Below are positions 1 through 5,692 of a stretch of DNA of 5,757 bases, piece by piece. Position 1 is the stretch's first letter, and each line of letters starts with the position of its first letter. Both the position numbers and the translations under genes were made by a program. The DNA is from Clostridia bacterium (GTDB taxonomy: Bacteria; Bacillota; Clostridia; UMGS1883), in NCBI GenBank assembly GCA_017468215.1, contig JAFUJG010000159.1, positions 1 through 5,757 on the forward strand, read 5' to 3'. Under the pieces are notes generated by a model that did not search any database, had not been told where the DNA came from, and worked only from the letters and a program-made list of their open reading frames with translations.

Positions 1-1
1 A

Positions 2-739
2 ACCAAAACCGCTCTTTTGGACATCCAAAAGAAAGGGCATATCGTAATGTTAGCTTCCGGCAGACCTACTCCCGGTATGCTCCGTTATGCCAGAGAGCTT
101 GAACTTGCCGCTTATGGTGGTTATCTCCTCTCCTATAACGGTGCCCGCATCACACGCCTTGGTGATAACGAGGTTGTTTACCAGAAGATACTTGACAAAA
201 AATACATCCCCGAAATTTTTGAATATTGCCTTGAAAATGACATGGGCATGATGACCTACGAGGATAACGATGCAATCACAGGCACAAGGATTGACGAGTA
301 TATGGAGTTAGAGGCAAGGATAAATTCCATAGGCTTAAGACGGGTGGAAAACTTTACCGAATATGTCAATTTTCCTGTTAACAAGTGCTTGCTCACAAAG
401 GAAGCAGAGGTTGCCCAAAAGACATGCGAGGAGCTTGCCCAAAGGTATAAGGACACTCTCAGCATTTACCGCAGTGAGCCCTTTTTTGTGGAAATTATGC
501 CCAAGGGTGTTGACAAGGCCGCAAGCCTTGAGGTGCTGCGAGGCATCCTTAACATAAAAAAAGAAAACATTGTTGCCTGCGGTGACGGCTTTAATGATTT
601 GTCTATGATAAAATACGCCCATGTGGGTGTGTGCATGGCAAACGGCTGCGATGAGTGCCGTAAGGCGGCAGACTATATTGCGCCCAGTAACGATGAGGAC
701 GGTCTGGTTGACGTTATAGCAAAGTATTTCAATGTTTAA
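2..739 (+). CDS. Cof/YidA-like HAD-superfamily phosphatase, 5' end missing
   Basis: This is a haloacid-dehalogenase-type hydrolase of the Cof/YidA group. Family members are cytoplasmic Mg2+-dependent phosphatases acting on sugar phosphates and other small phosphorylated metabolites; the substrate here cannot be read from sequence. The open frame runs in from the left edge (TKTALLDIQKKG...), so motif I with the nucleophile aspartate lies outside the window. The TTG at 17 is an internal leucine codon, not the start. Visible motifs are motif II ASGR (nt 53-64), the cap region (SYNGA onward), the motif III lysine in PKGVDK (Lys codon 503-505), and motif IV GDGFND (581-598), whose acidic residues bind Mg2+. 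The 245 visible codons fit a roughly 270-residue family member lacking only its first 20-30 residues. The frame is intact to TAA at 737-739. No terminator follows directly. Family assignment is secure; substrate is unknown. Confidence 0.93.
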   Translation, partial: TKTALLDIQKKGHIVMLASGRPTPGMLRYARELELAAYGGYLLSYNGARITRLGDNEVVYQKILDKKYIPEIFEYCLENDMGMMTYEDNDAITGTRIDEYMELEARINSIGLRRVENFTEYVNFPVNKCLLTKEAEVAQKTCEELAQRYKDTLSIYRSEPFFVEIMPKGVDKAASLEVLRGILNIKKENIVACGDGFNDLSMIKYAHVGVCMANGCDECRKAADYIAPSNDEDGLVDVIAKYFNV

Positions 740-756
740 AATATCGAAATAAGCTG

Positions 757-786
757 TTGTTAATTTGTTAACAATTGTAATGTAAT
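757..786 (+). promoter_or_regulatory. possible sigma-A promoter for the HtrA-type protease gene
   Basis: TTGTTA (757-762) and TGTAAT (781-786) are separated by 18 bp, matching 4/6 and 5/6 of the sigma-A consensus. A perfect 10-bp palindrome TTGTTAACAA (765-774) sits in the spacer and could be a repressor site. Transcription from here would leave a leader of roughly 115-120 nt before the ATG at 911. An alternative pairing, TTGTTA at 765-770 with TCTAAA at 788-793, is weaker. The AT-rich setting makes chance matches likely, so this is tentative. Confidence 0.35.
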
Positions 787-799
787 ATCTAAAACATAA

Positions 800-886
800 G
801 GGGTAATATCCAATGCCGTTAAGTTAAAAAAATCCCCAATGGTACGGATGTACAAACATTAGCTTAATGACATCGGGGTAATACCC
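800..886 (+). repeat. paired GGGGTAATAYCC direct repeats flanking a leader hairpin
   Basis: GGGGTAATATCC (800-811) recurs as GGGGTAATACCC (875-886), 75 bp apart, about seven helical turns. Each copy is itself nearly palindromic (GGGTA-A-TACCC in the second), which suits a dimeric DNA-binding protein. Both lie downstream of the candidate promoter and upstream of the ribosome binding site of the protease gene. No known riboswitch or stress-regulator site was recognised. The repeat is plainly visible; its role is inferred. Confidence 0.45.
847..874 (+). other. leader hairpin upstream of the protease gene
   Basis: GATGT (847-851) pairs with ACATC (870-874), and CATTA (857-861) pairs with TAATG (865-869). 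This makes a 10-bp helix interrupted by a one-sided 5-nt bulge (ACAAA, 852-856) and closed by a 3-nt GCT loop. It ends 22 nt before the AAGGAG at 897-902 and has no U tail, so it is not a terminator. It may shape the mRNA leader or act as a duplex binding site. Confidence 0.4.
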
Positions 887-910
887 AGCCTTAGATAAGG
901 AGATGAAGAT

Positions 911-2263
911 ATGTTCGACGAAAATGAAAAATATACACAGGAAGCTCCCGCAGAGGAGATGGCAGCACCCGATTTTACAGACGAGTTTTTTGCCCATGAG
1001 CCTGTAGTTAAAAATAAAAAAAGCGGCAATGGCAAAAAGGTTTTGACAACCGCCCTTTGTGCATTGGTTGCAGGTGTGGTATTTTCTGCCGCAATGAATA
1101 TTACCGAAAAGTCCATAGATGTTTTTAAGGGGCATATTGCCACCACACAGGATAATTTAAAGGAAATGGATGCAACCGAAAACCCCTCTCTCAGCTATTC
1201 GGAAGGTGATATGGGTGAGATGAGCGTTGCAAGTATTGCCAAGGCGTGCCTTCCCAGCGTTGTTTCCATTACAAATAAGGGCGTAAGCGAAATAATGACC
1301 TTTTTCGGAAACTACCAGACAGAGAGCATTTCCTCGGGGTCGGGCATTATTATAGGCGAAAACGATACCGAGCTTCTGATTGTAACAAATTACCACGTTG
1401 TTGCCGACAGCAAGGAACTGACAGTTGTGTTCTCCCACGAGGAGGAAGCCGCAAAGAACGATACCGAGGCAACATACATTAACATTGCAAAGGTCAAGGG
1501 CTATGACGAGGATAAGGACATTGCCGTGATTGCCGTTAAGCTTGACGAAATATCCGCCGAGACAAAGGCGCAGATAAGCATTGCAACCATTGGCAACTCG
1601 GACGAGATTGAGCTTGGCAGCGGTGTTGTTGCAATTGGTAACTCACTTGGCTACGGGCAGAGCGTTACCCACGGTATTATAAGCGCTATCGACCGTGAAA
1701 TCACCATGGAGGGTGTTAACGGCGGCGAAATCTCTAACAAATATATCCAGACCGATGCTGCCATAAATTCGGGAAACAGTGGCGGTGCACTTTTGAACAT
1801 GAAGGGCGAGCTTATAGGCATAAATTCTGCCAAGATTGCCGCTTCGGGCGTTGAGGGCATGGGCTATGCTATCCCCATAAGTGATGTTGAGGAGCTTATA
1901 AGCGAGCTGATGAGCGTAAAAACACGTGATGTTGTGCCCGAGGAAAAACGAGGCTATTTAGGCATTTACGGTGCAGATGTAACCGAAAGGGACACAATGC
2001 TTTACGGCATACCTCAGGGCGTGTTTGTGCAGGAAAACATCAAAAACTCGCCTGCTGATAAATCACAGCTTCAGGTAGAGGACGTTATTGTAAAGCTGGA
2101 CGGCATCAGCGTTACAAACAAGGCATCCCTTCAGGACAGGCTCAGCTATTACGAAGCGGGCGAGACGATAACTCTGTCTGTAAAGAGGCGTAGCGGCAGA
2201 GCGTATGAGGATTTAGACATAGCGGTTGTTCTGGGAAGCAAGCAGGATGCAGGAATAGAATAG
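911..2263 (+). CDS. htrA: HtrA/DegP-type serine protease, membrane-anchored, one PDZ domain
   Basis: This is an envelope quality-control protease of the trypsin-like HtrA (S1C) family, which degrades misfolded proteins outside the membrane. The architecture is a charged cytoplasmic tail (residues 1-43), one membrane segment (about 44-62), an extracytoplasmic protease domain (about 105-335) and a PDZ domain (about 346-443). The triad is His162 (VTNYHVV), Asp203 (DKDIAVI) and Ser290 in NSGNSGG, all intact, so an active enzyme is expected. The PDZ carboxylate-binding loop is probably YLGIYG (349-354). The 450 residues and single PDZ match Gram-positive HtrA proteins rather than two-PDZ periplasmic DegP. 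AAGGAG at 897-902, 8 nt upstream, supports the ATG at 911. The gene stands alone between its own leader and a terminator at 2375-2394. The symbol denotes the family; which htrA/htrB-type orthologue it is cannot be decided. Confidence 0.93.
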   Translation: MFDENEKYTQEAPAEEMAAPDFTDEFFAHEPVVKNKKSGNGKKVLTTALCALVAGVVFSAAMNITEKSIDVFKGHIATTQDNLKEMDATENPSLSYSEGDMGEMSVASIAKACLPSVVSITNKGVSEIMTFFGNYQTESISSGSGIIIGENDTELLIVTNYHVVADSKELTVVFSHEEEAAKNDTEATYINIAKVKGYDEDKDIAVIAVKLDEISAETKAQISIATIGNSDEIELGSGVVAIGNSLGYGQSVTHGIISAIDREITMEGVNGGEISNKYIQTDAAINSGNSGGALLNMKGELIGINSAKIAASGVEGMGYAIPISDVEELISELMSVKTRDVVPEEKRGYLGIYGADVTERDTMLYGIPQGVFVQENIKNSPADKSQLQVEDVIVKLDGISVTNKASLQDRLSYYEAGETITLSVKRRSGRAYEDLDIAVVLGSKQDAGIE

Positions 2264-2289
2264 AGTGTTGATGTATCGACACTCAACAC
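2263..2289 (+). other. two mutually exclusive hairpins at the protease gene stop codon
   Basis: GAGTGTTGAT (2263-2272) can pair with ATCGACACTC (2275-2284), ten pairs including one G-U if fully zipped, starting on the last base of the stop codon. The overlapping GTGTTGA (2265-2271) can instead pair perfectly with TCAACAC (2283-2289). The two folds share bases, so only one can form at a time. There is no U tract, so this is not an intrinsic terminator; it may protect the mRNA 3' end or be a degraded repeat. Confidence 0.4.
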
Positions 2290-2319
2290 AAAATCTTCCC
2301 TGCGGTAATATTTTGCCAA

Positions 2320-2346
2320 CGGACCGTCGGGGACGCCGGTCCCTAC
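2320..2346 (+). repeat. GC-rich 27-bp intergenic repeat, left copy
   Basis: This begins CGGACCGTCGGGG and ends CCGGTCCCTAC. It is the reverse complement of 2438-2464 at 25 of 27 positions. It can also fold on itself, because GGACCG (2321-2326) pairs with CGGTCC (2337-2342). It is clearly more GC-rich than its surroundings. It resembles the short palindromic dispersed repeats common between genes in Clostridia, from memory of such sequences rather than a search. Confidence 0.7.
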
Positions 2347-2374
2347 AAAAAACTGAAAACTTTATACTAAAATG

Positions 2375-2394
2375 AGCCCTTCGGGGCTTTTTTT
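2375..2394 (+). terminator. factor-independent terminator after the protease gene
   Basis: The stem AGCCC (2375-2379) pairs with GGGCT (2384-2388) across a TTCG tetraloop, and seven T residues run 2388-2394. The stem is short, but UUCG tetraloops are exceptionally stable. It lies about 110 bp past the stop codon at 2261-2263 and inside the interval bracketed by the two 27-bp repeats. An A-rich run just upstream (2369-2372) could allow weak function on the other strand, where no gene is seen. Confidence 0.8.
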
Positions 2395-2437
2395 AGTTCT
2401 GATGCAACTTTTGGAAGGCGTAAAAGGTATTATTAAT

Positions 2438-2464
2438 GTAGGGACCGGCCTCCCGGACGGTCCG
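2438..2464 (-). repeat. GC-rich 27-bp intergenic repeat, right copy (inverted)
   Basis: This begins GTAGGGACCGGC and ends GGACGGTCCG. It is inverted relative to 2320-2346 and differs at two positions, 2450 and 2455, where G and C are exchanged. It keeps its own internal GGACCG/CGGTCC pairing (2443-2448 with 2457-2462). It ends 35 bp before the lipoprotein start codon and would fall in that gene's mRNA leader if transcription starts in the repeat-bracketed interval. No target-site duplication was seen outside the pair. Confidence 0.7.
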
Positions 2465-2499
2465 CAGGTAAGCACATAACAAAGGAAGGGGAAATAACC

Positions 2500-3414
2500 A
2501 TGAAAAAAGCAATTGCGGCAATTTTGTTCACATTAATTTTGTGCGGGTGCGGTAAAAGTGTGGGTATTATCGGCTCAAATGACGGCCCCACCGCCATAGT
2601 TGTGGGAAATAAAGCAGACGTGCAGGGCGTTAAGCTGATAAATGTGGAAGGTGCCTTGTACTACGACAGCGGAAAAAACAGCTCACTTATACCACGCTGC
2701 GGCACCCTGAGCGGTAGCCTAAAAAAGAGCGGTGAGGAGTTCGAAATACCCCTATCCGGTGAGAGTAACTTTGAAACAAGCGGCTACCAAAGTGCAACAA
2801 GCATAACCAAGGAAGTGCCCTTGGAGGGCAACTGGCGTATTTTTAAAAAGCTTCCCGACACTAACAGGGATTTGAGCCGATACAAATATGTGCTAAGATT
2901 AAAGGGCAGGCACCCAAATGCAGTACGTGACAGCGAGCTTATTGTTCTGACAAACGATTTAACACTTGATTTTGAAAAGGTGTCAAAAGCCATGTTCTCG
3001 TCGCAGAGCACAGATTGGCTTGATTGCTACATAATACCTGTGCTCGATGAGGACAAGTGGGGCCTGATGCTTTGGGCAGAGGATGTGACAGGCAAGGGCT
3101 TAACACTTGTTTGCGAGCAGTTCGGCGGAGCAGCAGAGGGCAGCTTGCAGACAGGAGAGTGGTATTCTTTAGAGGTTATGAACGAGGATTATGCGTGGGA
3201 GGCAGTTGATACAAAGCCTTTGATTGATTATGCCTGGAACAGTGTTGCATACCAGATTAAAAATAACGATATAACAAAATTTGCAATTGACTGGGAATGG
3301 CTCTACGGTGAGCTTGGTGAAGGTCATTACCGAATAGGCAGGGAGATAATGGTTTACCGTGCTCCGGGCGATTTTGACAAGGATATTTATTATGCAGACT
3401 TTTTTGTGGAGTAA
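2500..3414 (+). CDS. lipoprotein with decarboxylase-beta-like GIIGxxDGPT motif and C-terminal Ig-like region
   Basis: This is a predicted surface lipoprotein of unknown function. Residues 1-16 form a lipoprotein signal peptide with lipobox LCGC and lipidated Cys17. Directly after it, residues 22-35 (GIIGSNDGPTAIVV) closely match the GIIGGADGPT segment known from beta subunits of Na+-translocating decarboxylases, but none of that protein's membrane helices are present. A middle region (about 48-120) opens with LYYDSG and RCG. The C-terminal part (about 185-304; GLTLVCEQFGG, LQTGEWYSLEV, IDWEWLYGELGEGHYRIGREI) resembles the bacterial Ig-like domain that I recall from clostridial lipoproteins (Big_14-like, from memory). 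GGAAGGGG at 2484-2491 supports the ATG. The gene is monocistronic, bounded by terminators at 2375-2394 and 3458-3490; no convincing promoter was found. A structural, binding or sensing role is more likely than catalysis, but this is open. Confidence 0.85.
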   Translation: MKKAIAAILFTLILCGCGKSVGIIGSNDGPTAIVVGNKADVQGVKLINVEGALYYDSGKNSSLIPRCGTLSGSLKKSGEEFEIPLSGESNFETSGYQSATSITKEVPLEGNWRIFKKLPDTNRDLSRYKYVLRLKGRHPNAVRDSELIVLTNDLTLDFEKVSKAMFSSQSTDWLDCYIIPVLDEDKWGLMLWAEDVTGKGLTLVCEQFGGAAEGSLQTGEWYSLEVMNEDYAWEAVDTKPLIDYAWNSVAYQIKNNDITKFAIDWEWLYGELGEGHYRIGREIMVYRAPGDFDKDIYYADFFVE

Positions 3415-3431
3415 TAGTTGGTGATGCCATT

Positions 3432-3444
3432 GGGGTCAGACCCC
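3432..3444 (+). repeat. GGGGTCAGACCCC palindrome
   Basis: GGGGT (3432-3436) and ACCCC (3440-3444) flank a 3-nt CAG centre, 17 bp after the lipoprotein stop codon. No U tract follows, so it is separate from the terminator just downstream. From memory, this exact palindrome recurs between genes in many unrelated bacteria, sometimes near REP-type repeats; no transposase is present here. Confidence 0.5.
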
Positions 3445-3457
3445 GTTGGTCAAAATG

Positions 3458-3490
3458 AAACGCCGTTTGGTTTGTCCAAGCGGCGTTTTT
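3458..3490 (+). terminator. strong factor-independent terminator after the lipoprotein gene
   Basis: AACGCCGTTTGG (3459-3470) pairs with CCAAGCGGCGTT (3476-3487) across a TTTGT loop. The 12-bp stem has one G-U pair, extends by one A-T pair outward, and runs into a T tract (3486-3490) followed by GTTGTTG. It separates lipoprotein transcription from the peptidase operon, whose -35 box begins only 5 bp further on. Confidence 0.9.
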
Positions 3491-3494
3491 GTTG

Positions 3495-3523
3495 TTGCAA
3501 ATAATGTTTTTTGGGGGTATAAT
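3495..3523 (+). promoter_or_regulatory. sigma-A promoter of the M42 peptidase operon
   Basis: TTGCAA (3495-3500) and a perfect TATAAT (3518-3523) are separated by the optimal 17 bp. The first transcribed base should lie near 3529-3531, giving a leader of only about 22-25 nt before the ATG at 3553. It is packed directly against the upstream terminator. The -10 box overlaps a perfect inverted repeat (3519-3540), which suggests control by a repressor. Confidence 0.85.
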
Positions 3524-3540
3524 ATACAGTAGTATATTAT
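3519..3540 (+). promoter_or_regulatory. probable operator: perfect 9-bp inverted repeat over the -10 box and start site
   Basis: ATAATATAC (3519-3527) and GTATATTAT (3532-3540) are exact inverted copies around AGTA. The left half covers five of the six -10 bases, the centre covers the expected start of transcription, and the right half lies in the leader. That placement fits a dimeric repressor that blocks polymerase. The sequence does not identify the regulator (GntR-, TetR- and BlaI-like proteins were considered). AT-rich DNA produces palindromes by chance, but nine perfect pairs here are unlikely to be incidental. Confidence 0.6.
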
Positions 3541-3552
3541 GGTGGTGAAGTT

Positions 3553-4587
3553 ATGGAGACAAAGGAACTCTTAAAGGCTCTTACTGACCCTGTGAGCATT
3601 GCAGGAAGCGAACAGGGCATTAGTGAGGTTATAAAAAATTTGCTTGCAGAACAGGGCTGTGAAAACATTTTTACAGACAGGCTCGGCAATATTATCGGCA
3701 CCTACAGATGCGGTAAAGAAAACGCTCCCCGACTTATGCTCGAAGCACACATGGACGAGATTGGGCTTATGGTTTCGGGTATAAGTGACGAGGGCAGCCT
3801 TCTTTTTGTGAGTGTTGGCGGCTTTGATGACAAGGTGCTCCCCGGCAGCGAGGTTACCGTTCATACACAAAATGGCGATTTGTACGGTATTATAGGTGCA
3901 AAGCCTCCTCACCTTACAACCGACCGAAGCAAGGCTGTTAAAATGGAGGACATGAGCGTTGATATCGGCTTTTGCAAGGAGGAAAGCGAAAAAAGGGTTA
4001 AAATTGGCGATTTAATAAGCTTTAACACCTGCTTTACCGAGCTTGAAAGCTTTGTTGCAGGCCGCTGCTTTGATGACAGAGCAGGCGTTTGTGCAATTAT
4101 AAAAGCTTTGGACTATGTGAAAAATTTAAAGATAGAGTGTGACATTGTCTGTGCAATTACGGTGCAGGAGGAATTGGGCATGCGTGGTGCAAAGGTTATT
4201 TGCACATCTGCCCCCTGTGATGCGGCAATCTGCATTGATGCTACATTTGGCACAAGTGCAAACTCCTCCGAAGGGTTTGGCTTGGGCAGCGGTGTTGTGG
4301 TAAGTGTAGGTCCCAATTTGCACCCTAAATTAAACAAGATTATTTTTGATGCGGCAAGCGAGTACAAAATTGACGTAACAAGCGATGTTGAAAACGGCAA
4401 CACAGGCACCAACGCATGGGCAATACAGGTGGCTCTCTTAGGCGTGCCTGTAGCACTTTTGTCCTTCCCGCTTCGCTACATGCATTCCACCTACGAGGTT
4501 ATTGACATAAGCGATATTGACTCTATTGCACAGCTTTGTGCATACACGGCACTTAAGTTTAAGGGAGGGGAACAGTTATGCTATTGA
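3553..4587 (+). CDS. M42-family metallo-aminopeptidase, first paralogue
   Basis: This is a cytoplasmic di-metal aminopeptidase of the M42 family (glutamyl aminopeptidase/TET type), removing N-terminal residues from peptides. Expected active-site residues are all visible: His66 and Asp68 (EAHMDEIG), bridging Asp174 (CFDDRAG), catalytic base Glu206 and metal ligand Glu207 (QEELGMRGA), Asp229 (CIDAT) and His311 (YMHST). The 344-residue length and the AKPPHL segment (116-121) are typical. The protein is notably cysteine-rich, with 13 cysteines, in line with an anaerobic cytoplasm. The start is the ATG at 3553, preceded by a weak site GGTGG at 3541-3545, 7 nt upstream. It is the first gene of the operon, driven by the promoter at 3495-3523, and its end overlaps the next gene by 10 bp. 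Relatives are sometimes annotated as endoglucanase or cellulase; the peptidase residues argue against that here. Exact substrate preference is unknown. Confidence 0.94.
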   Translation: METKELLKALTDPVSIAGSEQGISEVIKNLLAEQGCENIFTDRLGNIIGTYRCGKENAPRLMLEAHMDEIGLMVSGISDEGSLLFVSVGGFDDKVLPGSEVTVHTQNGDLYGIIGAKPPHLTTDRSKAVKMEDMSVDIGFCKEESEKRVKIGDLISFNTCFTELESFVAGRCFDDRAGVCAIIKALDYVKNLKIECDIVCAITVQEELGMRGAKVICTSAPCDAAICIDATFGTSANSSEGFGLGSGVVVSVGPNLHPKLNKIIFDAASEYKIDVTSDVENGNTGTNAWAIQVALLGVPVALLSFPLRYMHSTYEVIDISDIDSIAQLCAYTALKFKGGEQLCY

Positions 4588-5576
4588 TGGAAATGTTAAA
4601 AACAAACTCGCCCTCCGGCTGTGAAGACGAAATGCGTGAGCTTATCCTTAAGGAAGTTGGCAATATGGAGCATTTTGTGGATACTATGGGCAATGTTATT
4701 GTTCACAAACCCGGTTGCGGCAAAAAGGTGCTTTTATCTGCTCATATGGACGAGGTAGGCTTTATTGTATCAAAGATAACAGACAGCGGGGATATAAAGT
4801 TCAAGACCGTTGGGGGCATCCTTACAACGGTTTTGGTTGGTAAAAAGGTTACAATAGGCAAGGACCGTGTGATGGGGATAACAGGCGTTAAGGCTATTCA
4901 TCTGCAGTCAGGCGGCGAGAGGGATAACATGCTCTCGGTAAGCGACATTGTAATTGACATAGGTGCAAAGGACAAGGCAAGCGCCGAAAAAAAGGTTAAG
5001 GTAGGCGACTACGGCACCTTTGATGGTGATGCGGTAGAGTTTGGCGACAACCTTTTAAAATGCAAGGGTCTGGACGACAAGGTAGGCTGTGCGGCACTTT
5101 TGGAGCTTTTAAAGCTGGATACAAGCCTTGATTTGTATGCTGCCTTCACAACCCAGGAGGAGGTTGGCTGCCGTGGCAGTATTATTGCGGCAGCCCGTGT
5201 TAAGCCCGAAATTGCAATAGTATTTGAAGGCACAACCTGCTCAGACGTTTTTGGTACACCTGAGGAAAAAACCGTTACTCACTTAGGGGCGGGCTGTGCC
5301 CTGACCGCTATGGATAATGCGGCAGTAAGCGACCGAGAAATGCTTAATCTGGCAAAGCAGGTTGCCCAAGAGAGGGGCATACCTTACCAGATAAAGCGTA
5401 CCACCATGGGCGGTACCGATGCAGGAAGCATACAGAAAACAGCATCGGGTGTAAAAACGGTTGTTATCTCCACCCCATGCAGATACATTCATTCCGGCGT
5501 TTCGGTAATGAATAAAAAGGATTTTGAAGCACAGGTGGAGTTGGGTAGAAGTTTACTGAAAGCGTTGGCTGAGTAA
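4578..5576 (+). CDS. M42-family metallo-aminopeptidase, second paralogue
   Basis: This is a second M42 aminopeptidase with a complete active site: His56 and Asp58 (SAHMDEVG), bridging Asp166 (GLDDKVG), catalytic Glu194 and metal ligand Glu195 (TQEEVGCRG), and His305 (YIHSG). The position that is Asp229 in the first paralogue is Glu217 here (VFEGTT), a conservative ligand change. The N-terminal NSPSGCEDE and segment KAIHLQ (105-110) are typical of the family, as is the 332-residue length. It starts inside the upstream gene: AGGGAGGGG at 4562-4570 lies 7 nt before the ATG at 4578. An in-frame ATG at 4587 overlaps the upstream TGA by one base and would give MEMLKTN, also a plausible start; the spacing favours 4578. 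The overlap implies translational coupling, so both enzymes should be made together, possibly as parts of one TET particle. Substrate preference is unknown. Confidence 0.94.
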   Translation: MLLMEMLKTNSPSGCEDEMRELILKEVGNMEHFVDTMGNVIVHKPGCGKKVLLSAHMDEVGFIVSKITDSGDIKFKTVGGILTTVLVGKKVTIGKDRVMGITGVKAIHLQSGGERDNMLSVSDIVIDIGAKDKASAEKKVKVGDYGTFDGDAVEFGDNLLKCKGLDDKVGCAALLELLKLDTSLDLYAAFTTQEEVGCRGSIIAAARVKPEIAIVFEGTTCSDVFGTPEEKTVTHLGAGCALTAMDNAAVSDREMLNLAKQVAQERGIPYQIKRTTMGGTDAGSIQKTASGVKTVVISTPCRYIHSGVSVMNKKDFEAQVELGRSLLKALAE

Positions 5577-5659
5577 AATCGTCCATCTCACGCTTTTATT
5601 CTCCCTTATGTACAGAAAAGTACACGTCGGTCGAATAAAAACATAATCTGAACGATTTT
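5575..5659 (+). repeat. 85-bp symmetric imperfect palindrome between the second and third peptidase genes
   Basis: Three perfect inverted pairs are nested: AAAATCGT (5575-5582) with ACGATTTT (5652-5659), TTTTATTC (5594-5601) with GAATAAAA (5633-5640), and TGTAC (5609-5613) with GTACA (5620-5624) around a 6-nt loop. Both arms of the outer internal loop are exactly 11 nt, so the whole is one long, partly decayed palindrome. It starts inside the stop codon of the second peptidase gene and ends 19 nt before the next ribosome binding site. It fits a MITE-like insertion or a large mRNA hairpin that lowers expression of the next gene. No U-tailed terminator is evident. Confidence 0.6.
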
Positions 5660-5692
5660 CTTTCAGCCTCATTATACAAGGAGGAAATATAA

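Noticed and set aside
17..19. TTG as the start codon of the HAD phosphatase
   Set aside because: The frame is open to the left edge and its residues fit the family; motif I must lie further upstream, so this is an internal leucine codon.
847..874. Intrinsic terminator or attenuator upstream of the protease gene
   Set aside because: The helix is bulged and AT-rich and is followed by GGGG rather than a U tract.
824..1146. Antisense open frames over the start of the protease gene
   Set aside because: They run opposite to a clear protease gene, lack plausible ribosome binding sites, and show no recognisable family pattern. The other antisense frames in the window were dropped for the same reasons.
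2428..2433. TATTAT as the -10 box of a lipoprotein promoter
   Set aside because: The position 17 bp upstream reads CAACTT, which is a poor -35 box, and no better spacing was found.
2500..3414. Na+-translocating decarboxylase beta subunit
   Set aside because: Only one short motif matches; the protein is a soluble lipoprotein with no membrane helices beyond the signal peptide.
3553..5576. Endoglucanase/cellulase function for the M42 genes
   Set aside because: Some M42 relatives carry that label, but all metallo-aminopeptidase ligands and the catalytic glutamate are present, and there is no glycosidase motif.
5642..5678. Possible promoter for the third peptidase gene (CATAAT at 5642-5647 or TATACA at 5673-5678)
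   Set aside because: CATAAT has only a poor -35 match (AGTACA at 5619-5624), and TATACA lies against the ribosome binding site, so transcripts would lack it.
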